Of a stretch of 64,000 bases of DNA, positions 9,085-16,912 are shown one piece after another. This DNA comes from Chitinophaga oryziterrae (GTDB lineage Bacteria; Bacteroidota; Bacteroidia; Chitinophagales; Chitinophagaceae): NCBI RefSeq assembly GCF_009758125.1, contig NZ_WRXO01000007.1, positions 62,001 to 126,000 of the forward strand, read 5' to 3'. Below the pieces are notes generated by a model, which did no database searches, was not told the DNA's origin, and worked only from the letters and a program-made list of their open reading frames with translations. Positions within the stretch are counted from its first letter, which is position 1. Every line of letters begins with the position of its first letter. The position numbers and the translations under genes were made by a program.

Positions 9085-10392
9085 TTATTCTGCGAATGCC
9101 ATTTGTGGCGTGATTTCTTTTGTTGCTGCGGCTGGCTTCTTGATGAACCTGGTAAGCATTACGATAACCGATACCGCGATTACTATACAACCTATATAGG
9201 TGAATGCCTGCACGTATGAAATAGATTCGGACTTGAAAAGGAAACCGAATAGCATACCACCCAGATTACCACCAGCACCTACGATGCCGCTTACAAGTCC
9301 TACATTCTTTTCATTGATGAAAGGAACAATACCATAAGTAGCGCCATTAGCCATTTTCAGGAAGAGGGCAAAACTGAGCATGGAAATGATAGCGAATATC
9401 AATGATCCAGCCTGTGCGAACAGTAGAAGTCCGCATCCTTCCAGCAGTAATACCAATGCTAATAAGGAACCTTTCCCTTTCATCCCGAAACGGGCGCCTA
9501 CTTTATCGGAAACAAAGCCTCCCAGTGCACGGGCAAAGATGTTCATGAATCCGAAGATACCTGCCCAGAAGCCTGCGCTGCTTTGTGAAAGATGGAAAGT
9601 GTCTGTGAAGTGAAGAGAGGCCACATTATCGAATGTGATCTCCATACCGAAGCACATACCATAGGCCATTGTTAACGCCCAGATGCGCCAGTCGGCCAGA
9701 ATGGACCAGTCAGTGCGGGATTTATTTTTATGGTGACCTATCTCGTCGAAATTACCTGCGGGGGTATCTTTTGTATAACGGGAGTAGAGGAATGCTACGA
9801 TCAGCATCATTATTCCCGGAACGATCATGGCATAACGCCATGCTTCTGCTTTTGTATAACCAAAGCCTATAATAGCCGTGAAGATAAGTGGCATTACCAT
9901 ATTGGTTACTCCGCCACCCAGGTTGCCCCATCCACCGGTAACGGCGTTGGCAGTTCCTTTGATATTGGCAGCAAACATCATGGATGTATGGTACTGTGTG
10001 ATTACAAAAGAAGCGCCTATTACACTGATGGCCAGGCGGAAAAGTAAAAAGGATGTGTAGTCTTTGGACAAGCCTACAAGGAAAACGGGTAAAGAGCCAG
10101 CAATCAGTAGCCTTATAGCCGTTTTTCGCGGCCCCCATGTATCACATAATTTACCAATAATGAGACGGGCAATGATTGTACCTGATACGGAAGCGATGAT
10201 AATGTTGCCTACCTGTGATTTAGTAAGGCCGAGGTCTTCGCGTATGGTCGGCATCAGTGGTGCGAGGCCAAACCATCCGAAGAAACAGACAAAGAACATT
10301 AACCATGTTGTATGGAATGTGCGCATCTGCACATTGTTCAGACTAAAGAGCGGTAGTTTGGAAAGTGGCTGATTACTACTGATTGCTGACAT
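9085..10392 (-). CDS. narK: Nitrate/nitrite transporter, MFS (NarK/NasA type)
   Basis: This 435-residue inner-membrane carrier of the major facilitator superfamily has about 12 hydrophobic segments. Two glycine-rich nitrate signature segments are visible, GGWGNLGGGVTNMVMP in the first half and GIVGAGGNLGGMLFGF in the second, and an Arg occurs in the matching helices. It would bring nitrate into the cytoplasm for the reductase encoded 9 bases downstream. The length and single 12-helix unit fit an assimilatory carrier better than a fused NarK1-NarK2. It is part of the minus-strand nitrate operon. Confidence 0.92.
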   Translation of the reverse strand: MSAISSNQPLSKLPLFSLNNVQMRTFHTTWLMFFVCFFGWFGLAPLMPTIREDLGLTKSQVGNIIIASVSGTIIARLIIGKLCDTWGPRKTAIRLLIAGSLPVFLVGLSKDYTSFLLFRLAISVIGASFVITQYHTSMMFAANIKGTANAVTGGWGNLGGGVTNMVMPLIFTAIIGFGYTKAEAWRYAMIVPGIMMLIVAFLYSRYTKDTPAGNFDEIGHHKNKSRTDWSILADWRIWALTMAYGMCFGMEITFDNVASLHFTDTFHLSQSSAGFWAGIFGFMNIFARALGGFVSDKVGARFGMKGKGSLLALVLLLEGCGLLLFAQAGSLIFAIISMLSFALFLKMANGATYGIVPFINEKNVGLVSGIVGAGGNLGGMLFGFLFKSESISYVQAFTYIGCIVIAVSVIVMLTRFIKKPAAATKEITPQMAFAE

Positions 10393-10412
10393 AGTGTTTT
10401 TTTTAGTGATTA

Positions 10413-11771
10413 TTATTTCAACAGCAACTCGGGCTTTAATGTGATCATTAAATAAGCCCAGTTACTATTGCTTTGCGCGTTCGTTATATTTTTAACACTG
10501 GGAGCGGTTAAAGACGCTGTGTTCCAGAAATGGCTGTAGCCGGCTTCGAAACTGATGACTTTAGACATGGCGTAAGTACCTACGAGATCTGCTTCTGTAC
10601 CAAATCTGCGGGTAACGCCCCCGGGGATGTAGCTGGAAGAGAAAAACTCATGTCCGTCCAGTGTCATCTGGAAACGCGGACCAGCTTTCAGTTTGGTTTT
10701 GATGTAGTAGTCCTGCAGACCTTTATTACCAAAACCATTGGCAGCATAGAAGTAGTCCATCAGTCCCCAGAATGCGTGCGGCGAGCCGTATAAAGGATCG
10801 AACGCTTTGCTGGTCCTGCCGGAAGAGGAGAGCCCTCCCGTTGTATAATCTACTCCTGCACCTGCGCTGAATGATTTACAAACAGCATACTGGAAACATG
10901 CAGACAACAGTTCTCCGCTGATTGTTTGTCCGCTGGCATTGCTACCGAACTGGTAGTAGGCAGAAGCGGTCACGCCGAGTTTATCGAACTGGTTATTGAA
11001 AAACAGTCCGGTTGTAGCGCGGTTATACACACCTTCATCCCATGTTTTCACAGCAGCGCCATTTACGCTGTCTGTATGGAACTTATTGAACTGATCTGCC
11101 AGGAAGAGGAAGGATATGTTACCCTTTGCCAGCTTCTTTCCCAAATACAGGAATTCAAGGCTTTTGTACTGTGTACCACCATTGGTGGTAGCCGTGTAAT
11201 TACCCGGAGGGGTAGCGTTGTAAATGGTACCGGCAGCGTTCTCTTTGTTCTGGTTAAAGGCCGCACCCAGATGCAGCATCCAGGAGTTGCTTTCGTACTT
11301 GATCAGAGCCGCATCATGTCTGCGTCCCTGTTGTAACCAGTTCAGATTACCCAGGAGGCGGCCATCATCATAATTTAATTCCTGTCTGCCAATTTTAAGG
11401 TTCAGGCTTTTGTTTTTTACGGTTGTATCCAACAACATGATTTCCGCCCATGCTTCCTGCAACATAAACCCGTTGTTGTCAGCGGTGGTAGTTCTGTTGA
11501 TAGTAGATACATCCTGTCCCCATACGCGTACATCCTGTACTGTTAGTCCCAGTTTAAAACGGTAACCGGTGAATCCTGCTGATAAACGACTTCTCTGCGA
11601 AGTAAAAATGGCGGGTTTTGTTCCCAGTGATAAAGGAGATCCTTGTCCGTCACGTAACTCCGTACGTGTTCTTAATTGTGCCCCTAGTGTAAATTGCGCC
11701 TGGCTGTTGTTGTAAGATAAAACGCCAATGAATAGGCAAATAGCTCCGCCGAGGATGTGTTTTTTCATCAT
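10413..11771 (-). CDS. Alginate-export-like outer membrane beta-barrel
   Basis: The 452-residue protein has a signal peptide (MMKKHILGGAICLFIGVLSY, cut near SQA-Q). The rest alternates in the way typical of an outer-membrane barrel, with family blocks AQLRTRTELRDGQG, LNLKIGRQELNYDDGRLLG and GRRHDAALIKYE of the alginate_exp domain. Members of this family in Bacteroidota are often found beside nitrate genes. Its place between nirD and the nitrate transporter suggests an outer-membrane channel for nitrate or nitrite rather than alginate export; this is inference from context. A palindrome lies about 40 bases upstream of its start. Confidence 0.75.
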   Translation of the reverse strand: MMKKHILGGAICLFIGVLSYNNSQAQFTLGAQLRTRTELRDGQGSPLSLGTKPAIFTSQRSRLSAGFTGYRFKLGLTVQDVRVWGQDVSTINRTTTADNNGFMLQEAWAEIMLLDTTVKNKSLNLKIGRQELNYDDGRLLGNLNWLQQGRRHDAALIKYESNSWMLHLGAAFNQNKENAAGTIYNATPPGNYTATTNGGTQYKSLEFLYLGKKLAKGNISFLFLADQFNKFHTDSVNGAAVKTWDEGVYNRATTGLFFNNQFDKLGVTASAYYQFGSNASGQTISGELLSACFQYAVCKSFSAGAGVDYTTGGLSSSGRTSKAFDPLYGSPHAFWGLMDYFYAANGFGNKGLQDYYIKTKLKAGPRFQMTLDGHEFFSSSYIPGGVTRRFGTEADLVGTYAMSKVISFEAGYSHFWNTASLTAPSVKNITNAQSNSNWAYLMITLKPELLLK

Positions 11772-11811
11772 TTGGTTGATTTTGGATTAGCTGATCACAT
11801 AACAATATGAA

Positions 11812-11826
11812 CCTTAGGCTCTAAGG
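11812..11826. promoter_or_regulatory. Small palindrome upstream of the outer-membrane barrel gene
   Basis: CCTTAG-GCT-CTAAGG is a perfect 6-bp inverted repeat with a 3-base centre, in the 100-base gap between nirD and the barrel gene. It could be an operator or an RNA hairpin that sets expression of the downstream genes. No T run follows on the minus strand, so it is not a terminator. Confidence 0.3.
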
Positions 11827-11871
11827 ACTATGGGGTTCCCTTGTAAGTTAATGAATAGCTTCGAAAATACA

Positions 11872-12237
11872 TCATCCTGCATGTACGCCAATGTATACAT
11901 GATCCTCTTCGATTCTTACCGGATATGTAGTAATACCGCACTCTGTTTCATCGGACAAACAGCGTCCATCTGACAGAGAAAATGTTTTCTTATGAAACGG
12001 ACAGGCGATCTTCGGTTCGCCTTCCTGTGTGCCTGTCATACCACGGCTCAGCGCCATTTGTTGTTTGTGCGGACAAAGGTTCTGTGTGGCATACCAGGTG
12101 TCCCGTCTGGCAAAGCGGAACAAGGCAATCTGTTCTTCTCCGTATTTAACACATACGCCTCCGTTGGCAGGGACGTCAGTGACTTTGCAGGCATAGAACC
12201 AGTTCATAGTTGACGGTTTTAAAGTTGTTATTTCCAT
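11872..12237 (-). CDS. nirD: Nitrite reductase small subunit, Rieske type
   Basis: This 121-residue small subunit of NADH-dependent nitrite reductase keeps both Rieske ligand pairs: CPH near residue 62 and CPFH near residue 97, so it can bind a [2Fe-2S] cluster. Enterobacterial NirD has the fold without these ligands. The gene overlaps the end of nirB by 10 bases, so the two are translationally coupled. It is expected to act in the cytoplasm in the NirBD complex that turns nitrite into ammonium. Confidence 0.9.
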   Translation of the reverse strand: MEITTLKPSTMNWFYACKVTDVPANGGVCVKYGEEQIALFRFARRDTWYATQNLCPHKQQMALSRGMTGTQEGEPKIACPFHKKTFSLSDGRCLSDETECGITTYPVRIEEDHVYIGVHAG

Positions 12238-14726
12238 TCTGCTGCTTTTTTCTGTTCACGTAACGGATTAAATTTCACGGTTGGATCTTTAGCTCCCGGT
12301 GCATTTACAAAGTGATTGAAACGCTTGCGCAGCTCGGGATTCTCTACTACTTCCTTCCACTCGCATTTATATTTATCTACCAGGGATTGCATTTCAGCTT
12401 CTAATTGTCCGGCAATACCCAGACTATCATTCACTACTACATTACGCAGGTAGGTAATGCCTCCATCCAGTTTATTGAGCCAGGTAGCTGTACGGGTAAG
12501 GGGATCCGCTGTTTTGATATAGAACATCAGGAAGCGGTCTATATAACTGATGCAGGTATCACTATCCAGGTCGGCTGCCAGTAATATCGCATGTTGTGGC
12601 TTGGAGCCACCGTTACCACCTACATAAAGGTTCCAGCCTTTTTCGGTCGCAATGATGCCGAAGTCTTTGGATTGTGCTTCCGCACATTCGCGGATACACC
12701 CGGATACGGCCGATTTTATTTTATGAGGAGCGCGAAGTCCGCGGTACCGTTCTTCTATACGAATGGCAAAACTTACACTATCGTGCAGACCAAAACGACA
12801 CCAGGTAGAGCCTACGCAGCTTTTTACGGTTCGTAATGCTTTCCCGTAAGCATGGCCGCTTTCAAAGCCTGCATTGATGAGCTCTTCCCATATAGCGGGA
12901 AGATCGCTGAGATGAGCGCCGAACAGATCTATACGCTGACCTCCTGTAATTTTAGTATAGAGGTTGTATTTCAATCCCACCTGTGCAATGACCAGCAATT
13001 TCTCCGGCGTGATTTCACCACCTGGAATGCGGGGAACTACAGAGTAGGTACCGCCTTTTTGTATATTCGCCAGGTAGCGGTCGTTGGAATCCTGTACGGT
13101 ATCATTTCCTTTTTCCAGGATCATATCGTTCCACAGGCTGGCCATGATAGAAGCGACTACAGGTTTGCAGATTTCACATCCATCCCCCTGACCATAATGG
13201 TCCAGTGCGTCATCAAAGGAACGGATCTCTTTAATATGTATCAGGTCGAAGAGTTCCTGGCGGGAATAGGTAAAATGTTCGCAGATGACATTGCGGATGT
13301 ATTTACCCTGCGCTTTCATGGTACCGCTGATCAGGTCTTTCACCATGGGGACGCAACCACCGCAGCAGGTGCCAGCTTTGGTACATTTCTTTATATCGCC
13401 CAGTGTTTCGTTACCAGCTTCCACAGCAGCACAGATCGCACCTTTGCTCACACTTTCGCAGCTACATATCAGTGCATCATCGGGCAGGCCCATAACGCCG
13501 GCGCCGGTTTCTGTATTACCACCTCTTGGCCCTATTAGTAAGTCTTCCGGGTTAGGAGGGAGGATGATTTTGTTTTTAGTGGTTTGCAGCAGCATATTAT
13601 AGGCATCTGCATCTCCGATGAGAATCCCGCCCAGGAGCAGTTTACCATCACCGGAGATATTGATGCGCTGATAGGTGCCTTTCATAGTATCTTCAAATAC
13701 AATGCTGCGGCAGGTATCTGCTGGTGCAAATGGATCGCCAAAGCTGGCCACATCTACCCCTATCAGTTTTAATTTGGTGCTCATGTCGAAGCCGGTAAAG
13801 GCTTTCTGATCACCTAGTATATGCGATGCTGCCACTTCTGCCATTTCATAACCGGGAGCTACCAGGCCGTAGATCATACCATTATAGAGGGCGCATTCGC
13901 CGATGGCATAAATAGACGGGTCGGTAGTTTGCAGTTGCTCGTTTACAAGGATACCACCGCGGTGCCCTGTTTCCAGGCCGGCTAAGCGGGCCAGTTCATC
14001 CCGGGGTTTTATCCCCGCCGAGATCACCAGCATATCTGCTTCCAGTATGGAGTCGTCCGCGAACTGCAGGGCGGAGATGGTATCTTCTCCTAATATAGCA
14101 GCGGTATTTTTATTGGTATGTATATGGAGTCCCAGGTTTTCCAGTTTATGCTGGAGCATACGGGAGCCGTTGTCATCTATCTGCCGGGGCATGAGCCTGG
14201 GGGCAAATTCGATCACATGGGTATCGGAAAGGCCCAGGTCCAGGAGTGCTTTAGCTGCTTCCAGGCCCAGCAGGCCGCCACCTATTACCACGCCTCTGGT
14301 CGCTTTTGGTGCATAATCGCGCATCAGTTCCAGGTCTTCTATGGTGCGGTATATAAAGACGCCTTTTTTTTCTACACCCGGAATAGGGGGTACAAAAGCA
14401 GAAGAGCCTGTCGCAATTATGAGGTAATCATATGTTTCAGTGATATCTTTGTAGGAGTGAACGGTTTTATGTACTCTGTCTATTTGTTGAACAGGATCAC
14501 CGAGATGCAAACGTATATGATTATCAGTATACCAGCTGGCAGGGGCCATCAGGAGATCATCAGCGGTTTTTCCGGAGAAAAACTCGCTAAGATGTACCCT
14601 GTCGTAGGCCGGGCGAGGTTCTTCGCCAAAAATCACAATTTCCAAGGTACCGGCGGGCGCTTTTGCGATTATCTTTTCACAAAACTTGTAGCTCACCATG
14701 CCGTTTCCTATTATTACGATTTTCAT
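12228..14726 (-). CDS. nirB: Nitrite reductase [NAD(P)H] large subunit
   Basis: This 832-residue enzyme reduces nitrite to ammonium in the cytoplasm. The order is an FAD/NAD module (VIIGNGMVSYKFCE at the start, GVVIGGGLLGLEAAKAL near 145), a BFD-like [2Fe-2S] domain from about residue 417 (CSC ... CCGGC), a second Cys-containing segment (GCEICKP near 530) and the siroheme-[4Fe-4S] domain with SCVGSTWC near 635 and SGCIRECAEAQ near 677. All four cluster cysteines are present. It leads the minus-strand nitrate operon and faces cobA, which makes its siroheme precursor. A CRP/FNR-type palindrome is centred about 54 bases upstream of the start. Confidence 0.96.
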   Translation of the reverse strand: MKIVIIGNGMVSYKFCEKIIAKAPAGTLEIVIFGEEPRPAYDRVHLSEFFSGKTADDLLMAPASWYTDNHIRLHLGDPVQQIDRVHKTVHSYKDITETYDYLIIATGSSAFVPPIPGVEKKGVFIYRTIEDLELMRDYAPKATRGVVIGGGLLGLEAAKALLDLGLSDTHVIEFAPRLMPRQIDDNGSRMLQHKLENLGLHIHTNKNTAAILGEDTISALQFADDSILEADMLVISAGIKPRDELARLAGLETGHRGGILVNEQLQTTDPSIYAIGECALYNGMIYGLVAPGYEMAEVAASHILGDQKAFTGFDMSTKLKLIGVDVASFGDPFAPADTCRSIVFEDTMKGTYQRINISGDGKLLLGGILIGDADAYNMLLQTTKNKIILPPNPEDLLIGPRGGNTETGAGVMGLPDDALICSCESVSKGAICAAVEAGNETLGDIKKCTKAGTCCGGCVPMVKDLISGTMKAQGKYIRNVICEHFTYSRQELFDLIHIKEIRSFDDALDHYGQGDGCEICKPVVASIMASLWNDMILEKGNDTVQDSNDRYLANIQKGGTYSVVPRIPGGEITPEKLLVIAQVGLKYNLYTKITGGQRIDLFGAHLSDLPAIWEELINAGFESGHAYGKALRTVKSCVGSTWCRFGLHDSVSFAIRIEERYRGLRAPHKIKSAVSGCIRECAEAQSKDFGIIATEKGWNLYVGGNGGSKPQHAILLAADLDSDTCISYIDRFLMFYIKTADPLTRTATWLNKLDGGITYLRNVVVNDSLGIAGQLEAEMQSLVDKYKCEWKEVVENPELRKRFNHFVNAPGAKDPTVKFNPLREQKKAAEWK

Positions 14727-14772
14727 ATATATGAGTGATATTTTAAAATGAGCTTAATTTTGGTTGACTTTT

Positions 14773-14786
14773 ATGATCTGCATCAT
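14773..14786. promoter_or_regulatory. FNR/CRP-like operator between nirB and cobA
   Basis: ATGATCTGCATCAT is a perfect palindrome of the form TGAT-N4-ATCA, very close to the FNR consensus TTGAT-N4-ATCAA. Its centre is about 54 bases from the nirB start and 83 from the cobA start. A -41.5 position for nirB and a -61.5 position for cobA would both leave short plausible leaders. A Crp/Fnr regulator is encoded directly after cobA, so it is the likely ligand of this site. Confidence 0.6.
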
Positions 14787-14862
14787 GAAATTAGCAATAA
14801 GTATTCTATTTTTATAGTGGTTTCTGTGATTTTACTCATATTAATTTATTTATAATATACAT

Positions 14863-15621
14863 ATGGCTTATTTATCTTTGGTAGGTGCTGGTCCAGGTGA
14901 CCCGGAATTAATCACCCTGAAAGCGATCAACACGATCCGGGAAGCAGACGTTATATTATATGACGCCCTGGTAAATGAAGCATTGCTGCAATATGCGAAG
15001 CCGGGAGCGGTGCTTAAGTTTGTAGGTAAGCGTTATGGCTGTCATTCCCTGTCCCAGCAGGAGATCAATCACCTGATTGTAGAATATGCACAGTCGCATG
15101 GGCATGTGGTACGCCTGAAAGGTGGAGATCCCTTTGTATTTGGCCGTGCGGGTGAAGAGATTGCTGCTGCAAAGGCTGCGGGAATACCAGTACAGGTGAT
15201 TCCGGGTATTTCCAGTGCATTGGCCGCTCCTGCAGGCCAGATGATCCCCCTGACCAGCAGGGGTATTACAGAAAGCTTCTGGGTAACGACCGGCACTACA
15301 CTGACAGGGGGTATATCCTCAGATCTTGAACTGGCAGCTCAGTCAACTGCGACCGTCATTATATTAATGGCTATGAGCCGGCTGGAAGCTATCATGGAAA
15401 TATTTACCCGTCATGGTAAAGGTGATATGCCGGTCGCTATCATACAAAATAGTACTACTGAAAAGGAAAAGATGGTCATCGGAACTGTAAAGGATATTAT
15501 ATTTAAGTCGCAATATGCCGGAATGGCGAACCCCGCTGTTATCGTAATAGGAGAAGTGGTACGATTGCGGGATTTCACCGGAACGGTAAAGGAATTAATA
15601 AAACGGAATGAAGAAAGATAA
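14863..15621 (+). CDS. cobA: Uroporphyrinogen-III C-methyltransferase
   Basis: This SAM-dependent enzyme methylates uroporphyrinogen III twice to precorrin-2, the route to siroheme. Family motifs are LVGAGPGDPELITLKA at the N-terminus, VRLKGGDPFVFGRAGEE, and the PGISSALAAPA block. The 252-residue length is that of a stand-alone SumT/CobA without the CysG dehydrogenase/ferrochelatase part, and no gene for that later step is in the window. It is divergent from nirB, the siroheme enzyme, and overlaps the regulator gene by 14 bases. Confidence 0.95.
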   Translation: MAYLSLVGAGPGDPELITLKAINTIREADVILYDALVNEALLQYAKPGAVLKFVGKRYGCHSLSQQEINHLIVEYAQSHGHVVRLKGGDPFVFGRAGEEIAAAKAAGIPVQVIPGISSALAAPAGQMIPLTSRGITESFWVTTGTTLTGGISSDLELAAQSTATVIILMAMSRLEAIMEIFTRHGKGDMPVAIIQNSTTEKEKMVIGTVKDIIFKSQYAGMANPAVIVIGEVVRLRDFTGTVKELIKRNEER

Positions 15622-16294
15622 GCACGATTGTGATTTACAAACCTGTATGTTATGCAGGTTGTGTATTAAAGAATGGCTTCCTGCTGTTGATAATCACAGG
15701 AAGAATTTTTCCTTAAAGAAAGGGCAGTTATTATTTCGGGAAGGAGATCCGGTAAATGGGATCTATTTTATCTTCTCCGGTACTGTAAAGGTGCATAAAC
15801 ACTGGGGAGAAGAGAAGGAACTTATTGTACGGTTTGCCCGCAAAGGAGACATCGTAGGGCATCGCGGAGTAGGGGCTGAAATGATGTACCCGGTATCTGC
15901 TACTGCGCTGGAGCCAGTGACACTTTGTTTCATCGATCTTGAATTTTTCCAGGCCTCCCTTAAAGTAAATCATGCACTGCTGCATGAGCTGATGATGTTC
16001 TATGCGCGTGAATTGCAGGAGTCTGAAAAGAATATGCGCAACCTGGTGCATATGCCGGTGAAAGCACGTATTGCCCATGCTTTGCTGACATTACGTGACA
16101 AGTTTGGCAACACCGAAGATGGGGCTATTGATATGACGCTGGGCCGGCAGGACCTTGCCTCTTTTACGGGTACTACCTATGAAACGGCATTCCGGGTTAT
16201 GAGCGAACTGATACAGGAAAATGTGATTGCCGTATCAGGTAAAAGCATCGCTGTTCTCAATGCCGAAAAATTACAGGAGCTGGAAAAATTATAA
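15608..16294 (+). CDS. Crp/Fnr regulator with FNR-like cysteine set
   Basis: The 228-residue protein has an N-terminal cyclic-nucleotide-binding fold (LLFREGDPVNGIYFIFSGTVKVHK) and a C-terminal winged helix (LGRQDLASFTGTTYETAFRVMSEL). The recognition helix has Glu-x-x-x-Arg spacing as in FNR and CRP. Cys8, Cys13, Cys16 and Cys19 crowd the N-terminus and Cys107 lies 88 residues further. E. coli FNR has the same arrangement (20, 23, 29 and 122), so an oxygen- or NO-sensitive iron-sulfur cluster is plausible. It is coupled to cobA and faces the nitrate operon, with a matching palindrome between them, which suggests it controls both. Confidence 0.85.
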   Translation: MKKDKHDCDLQTCMLCRLCIKEWLPAVDNHRKNFSLKKGQLLFREGDPVNGIYFIFSGTVKVHKHWGEEKELIVRFARKGDIVGHRGVGAEMMYPVSATALEPVTLCFIDLEFFQASLKVNHALLHELMMFYARELQESEKNMRNLVHMPVKARIAHALLTLRDKFGNTEDGAIDMTLGRQDLASFTGTTYETAFRVMSELIQENVIAVSGKSIAVLNAEKLQELEKL

Positions 16295-16912
16295 CAGTTT
16301 ATATTCAGTAGCCATTTTCACAACGGAAGTAGTGTTGTTCACACCAAACTTTTCCATCAGGTTTTTACGGTGGCTTTCTACTGTATGTGTACTGATGAAT
16401 AACTGCTCTGCTATCTGCATCGTGGTCAACCCTTTTCCTATCAGGTGTAATATTTCTTTTTCTCTCCTGGTAATACGGGGGATAGCTTTCAGCTCTTCCA
16501 TATCAGCATTCTTCAATGCTTCTTTTGTACTGCTGCACAGATATTGCTCTCCATCCATAATAGCATAAATAGCATGGATGATCTCTGTTCCCAGTGCATT
16601 TTTTAATACGTATCCACTCGCGCCGTTCTGTAACATGCTATGGATAACGGGATGTTCATCATGGATACTGAGGGCTATGATCTTTATATCTTCATATTTC
16701 TTTTTGATCTCCTTGCACAAATTAATGCCACTTACATCCGGCAGGTTTACATCCATCAGTATTACATCCGGTTGTTCTTTTTCCAATGCAGCCAGCACAC
16801 TTTTTCCATTGCTGAAATCTCCGTTTACAGAGATGCCATCATCATTCCTCAATATATTCTTTAAGCCCTCTACCATGATAGGGTGGTCTTCAACAACAAT
16901 TACCTTTATCAT
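16289..16912 (-). CDS. Response regulator, NarL/LuxR type
   Basis: This cytoplasmic DNA-binding response regulator has a receiver domain at residues 1-120 (EDHP acidic pair, VILMDVNLP with the phospho-Asp, SGYVLKN with the switch Lys). A LuxR-type helix-turn-helix lies near the C-terminus (TRREKEILHLIGKGLTTMQIA and STHTVESHRKNLMEK). The start at 16912 (MIKVIVVEDH) is preferred over an ATG three codons upstream because it makes an ATGA overlap with the end of the sensor kinase gene. Its end overlaps the Crp/Fnr gene tail to tail by 6 bases. The target genes are not known. Confidence 0.93.
   Translation of the reverse strand: MIKVIVVEDHPIMVEGLKNILRNDDGISVNGDFSNGKSVLAALEKEQPDVILMDVNLPDVSGINLCKEIKKKYEDIKIIALSIHDEHPVIHSMLQNGASGYVLKNALGTEIIHAIYAIMDGEQYLCSSTKEALKNADMEELKAIPRITRREKEILHLIGKGLTTMQIAEQLFISTHTVESHRKNLMEKFGVNNTTSVVKMATEYKLL

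Noticed and set aside
11778..11792. TTGATTTTGGATTAG as a second FNR site
   Set aside because: Only the left half fits TTGAT; the right half reads GATTA rather than ATCAA, so it is too weak to call.
5551..14726. Dissimilatory nitrate respiration as the role of the nitrate block
   Set aside because: The nitrate reductase has no Tat signal, no NarH/NarI or NapB partner genes are present, and NirBD with siroheme synthesis fits assimilation or cytoplasmic ammonification.
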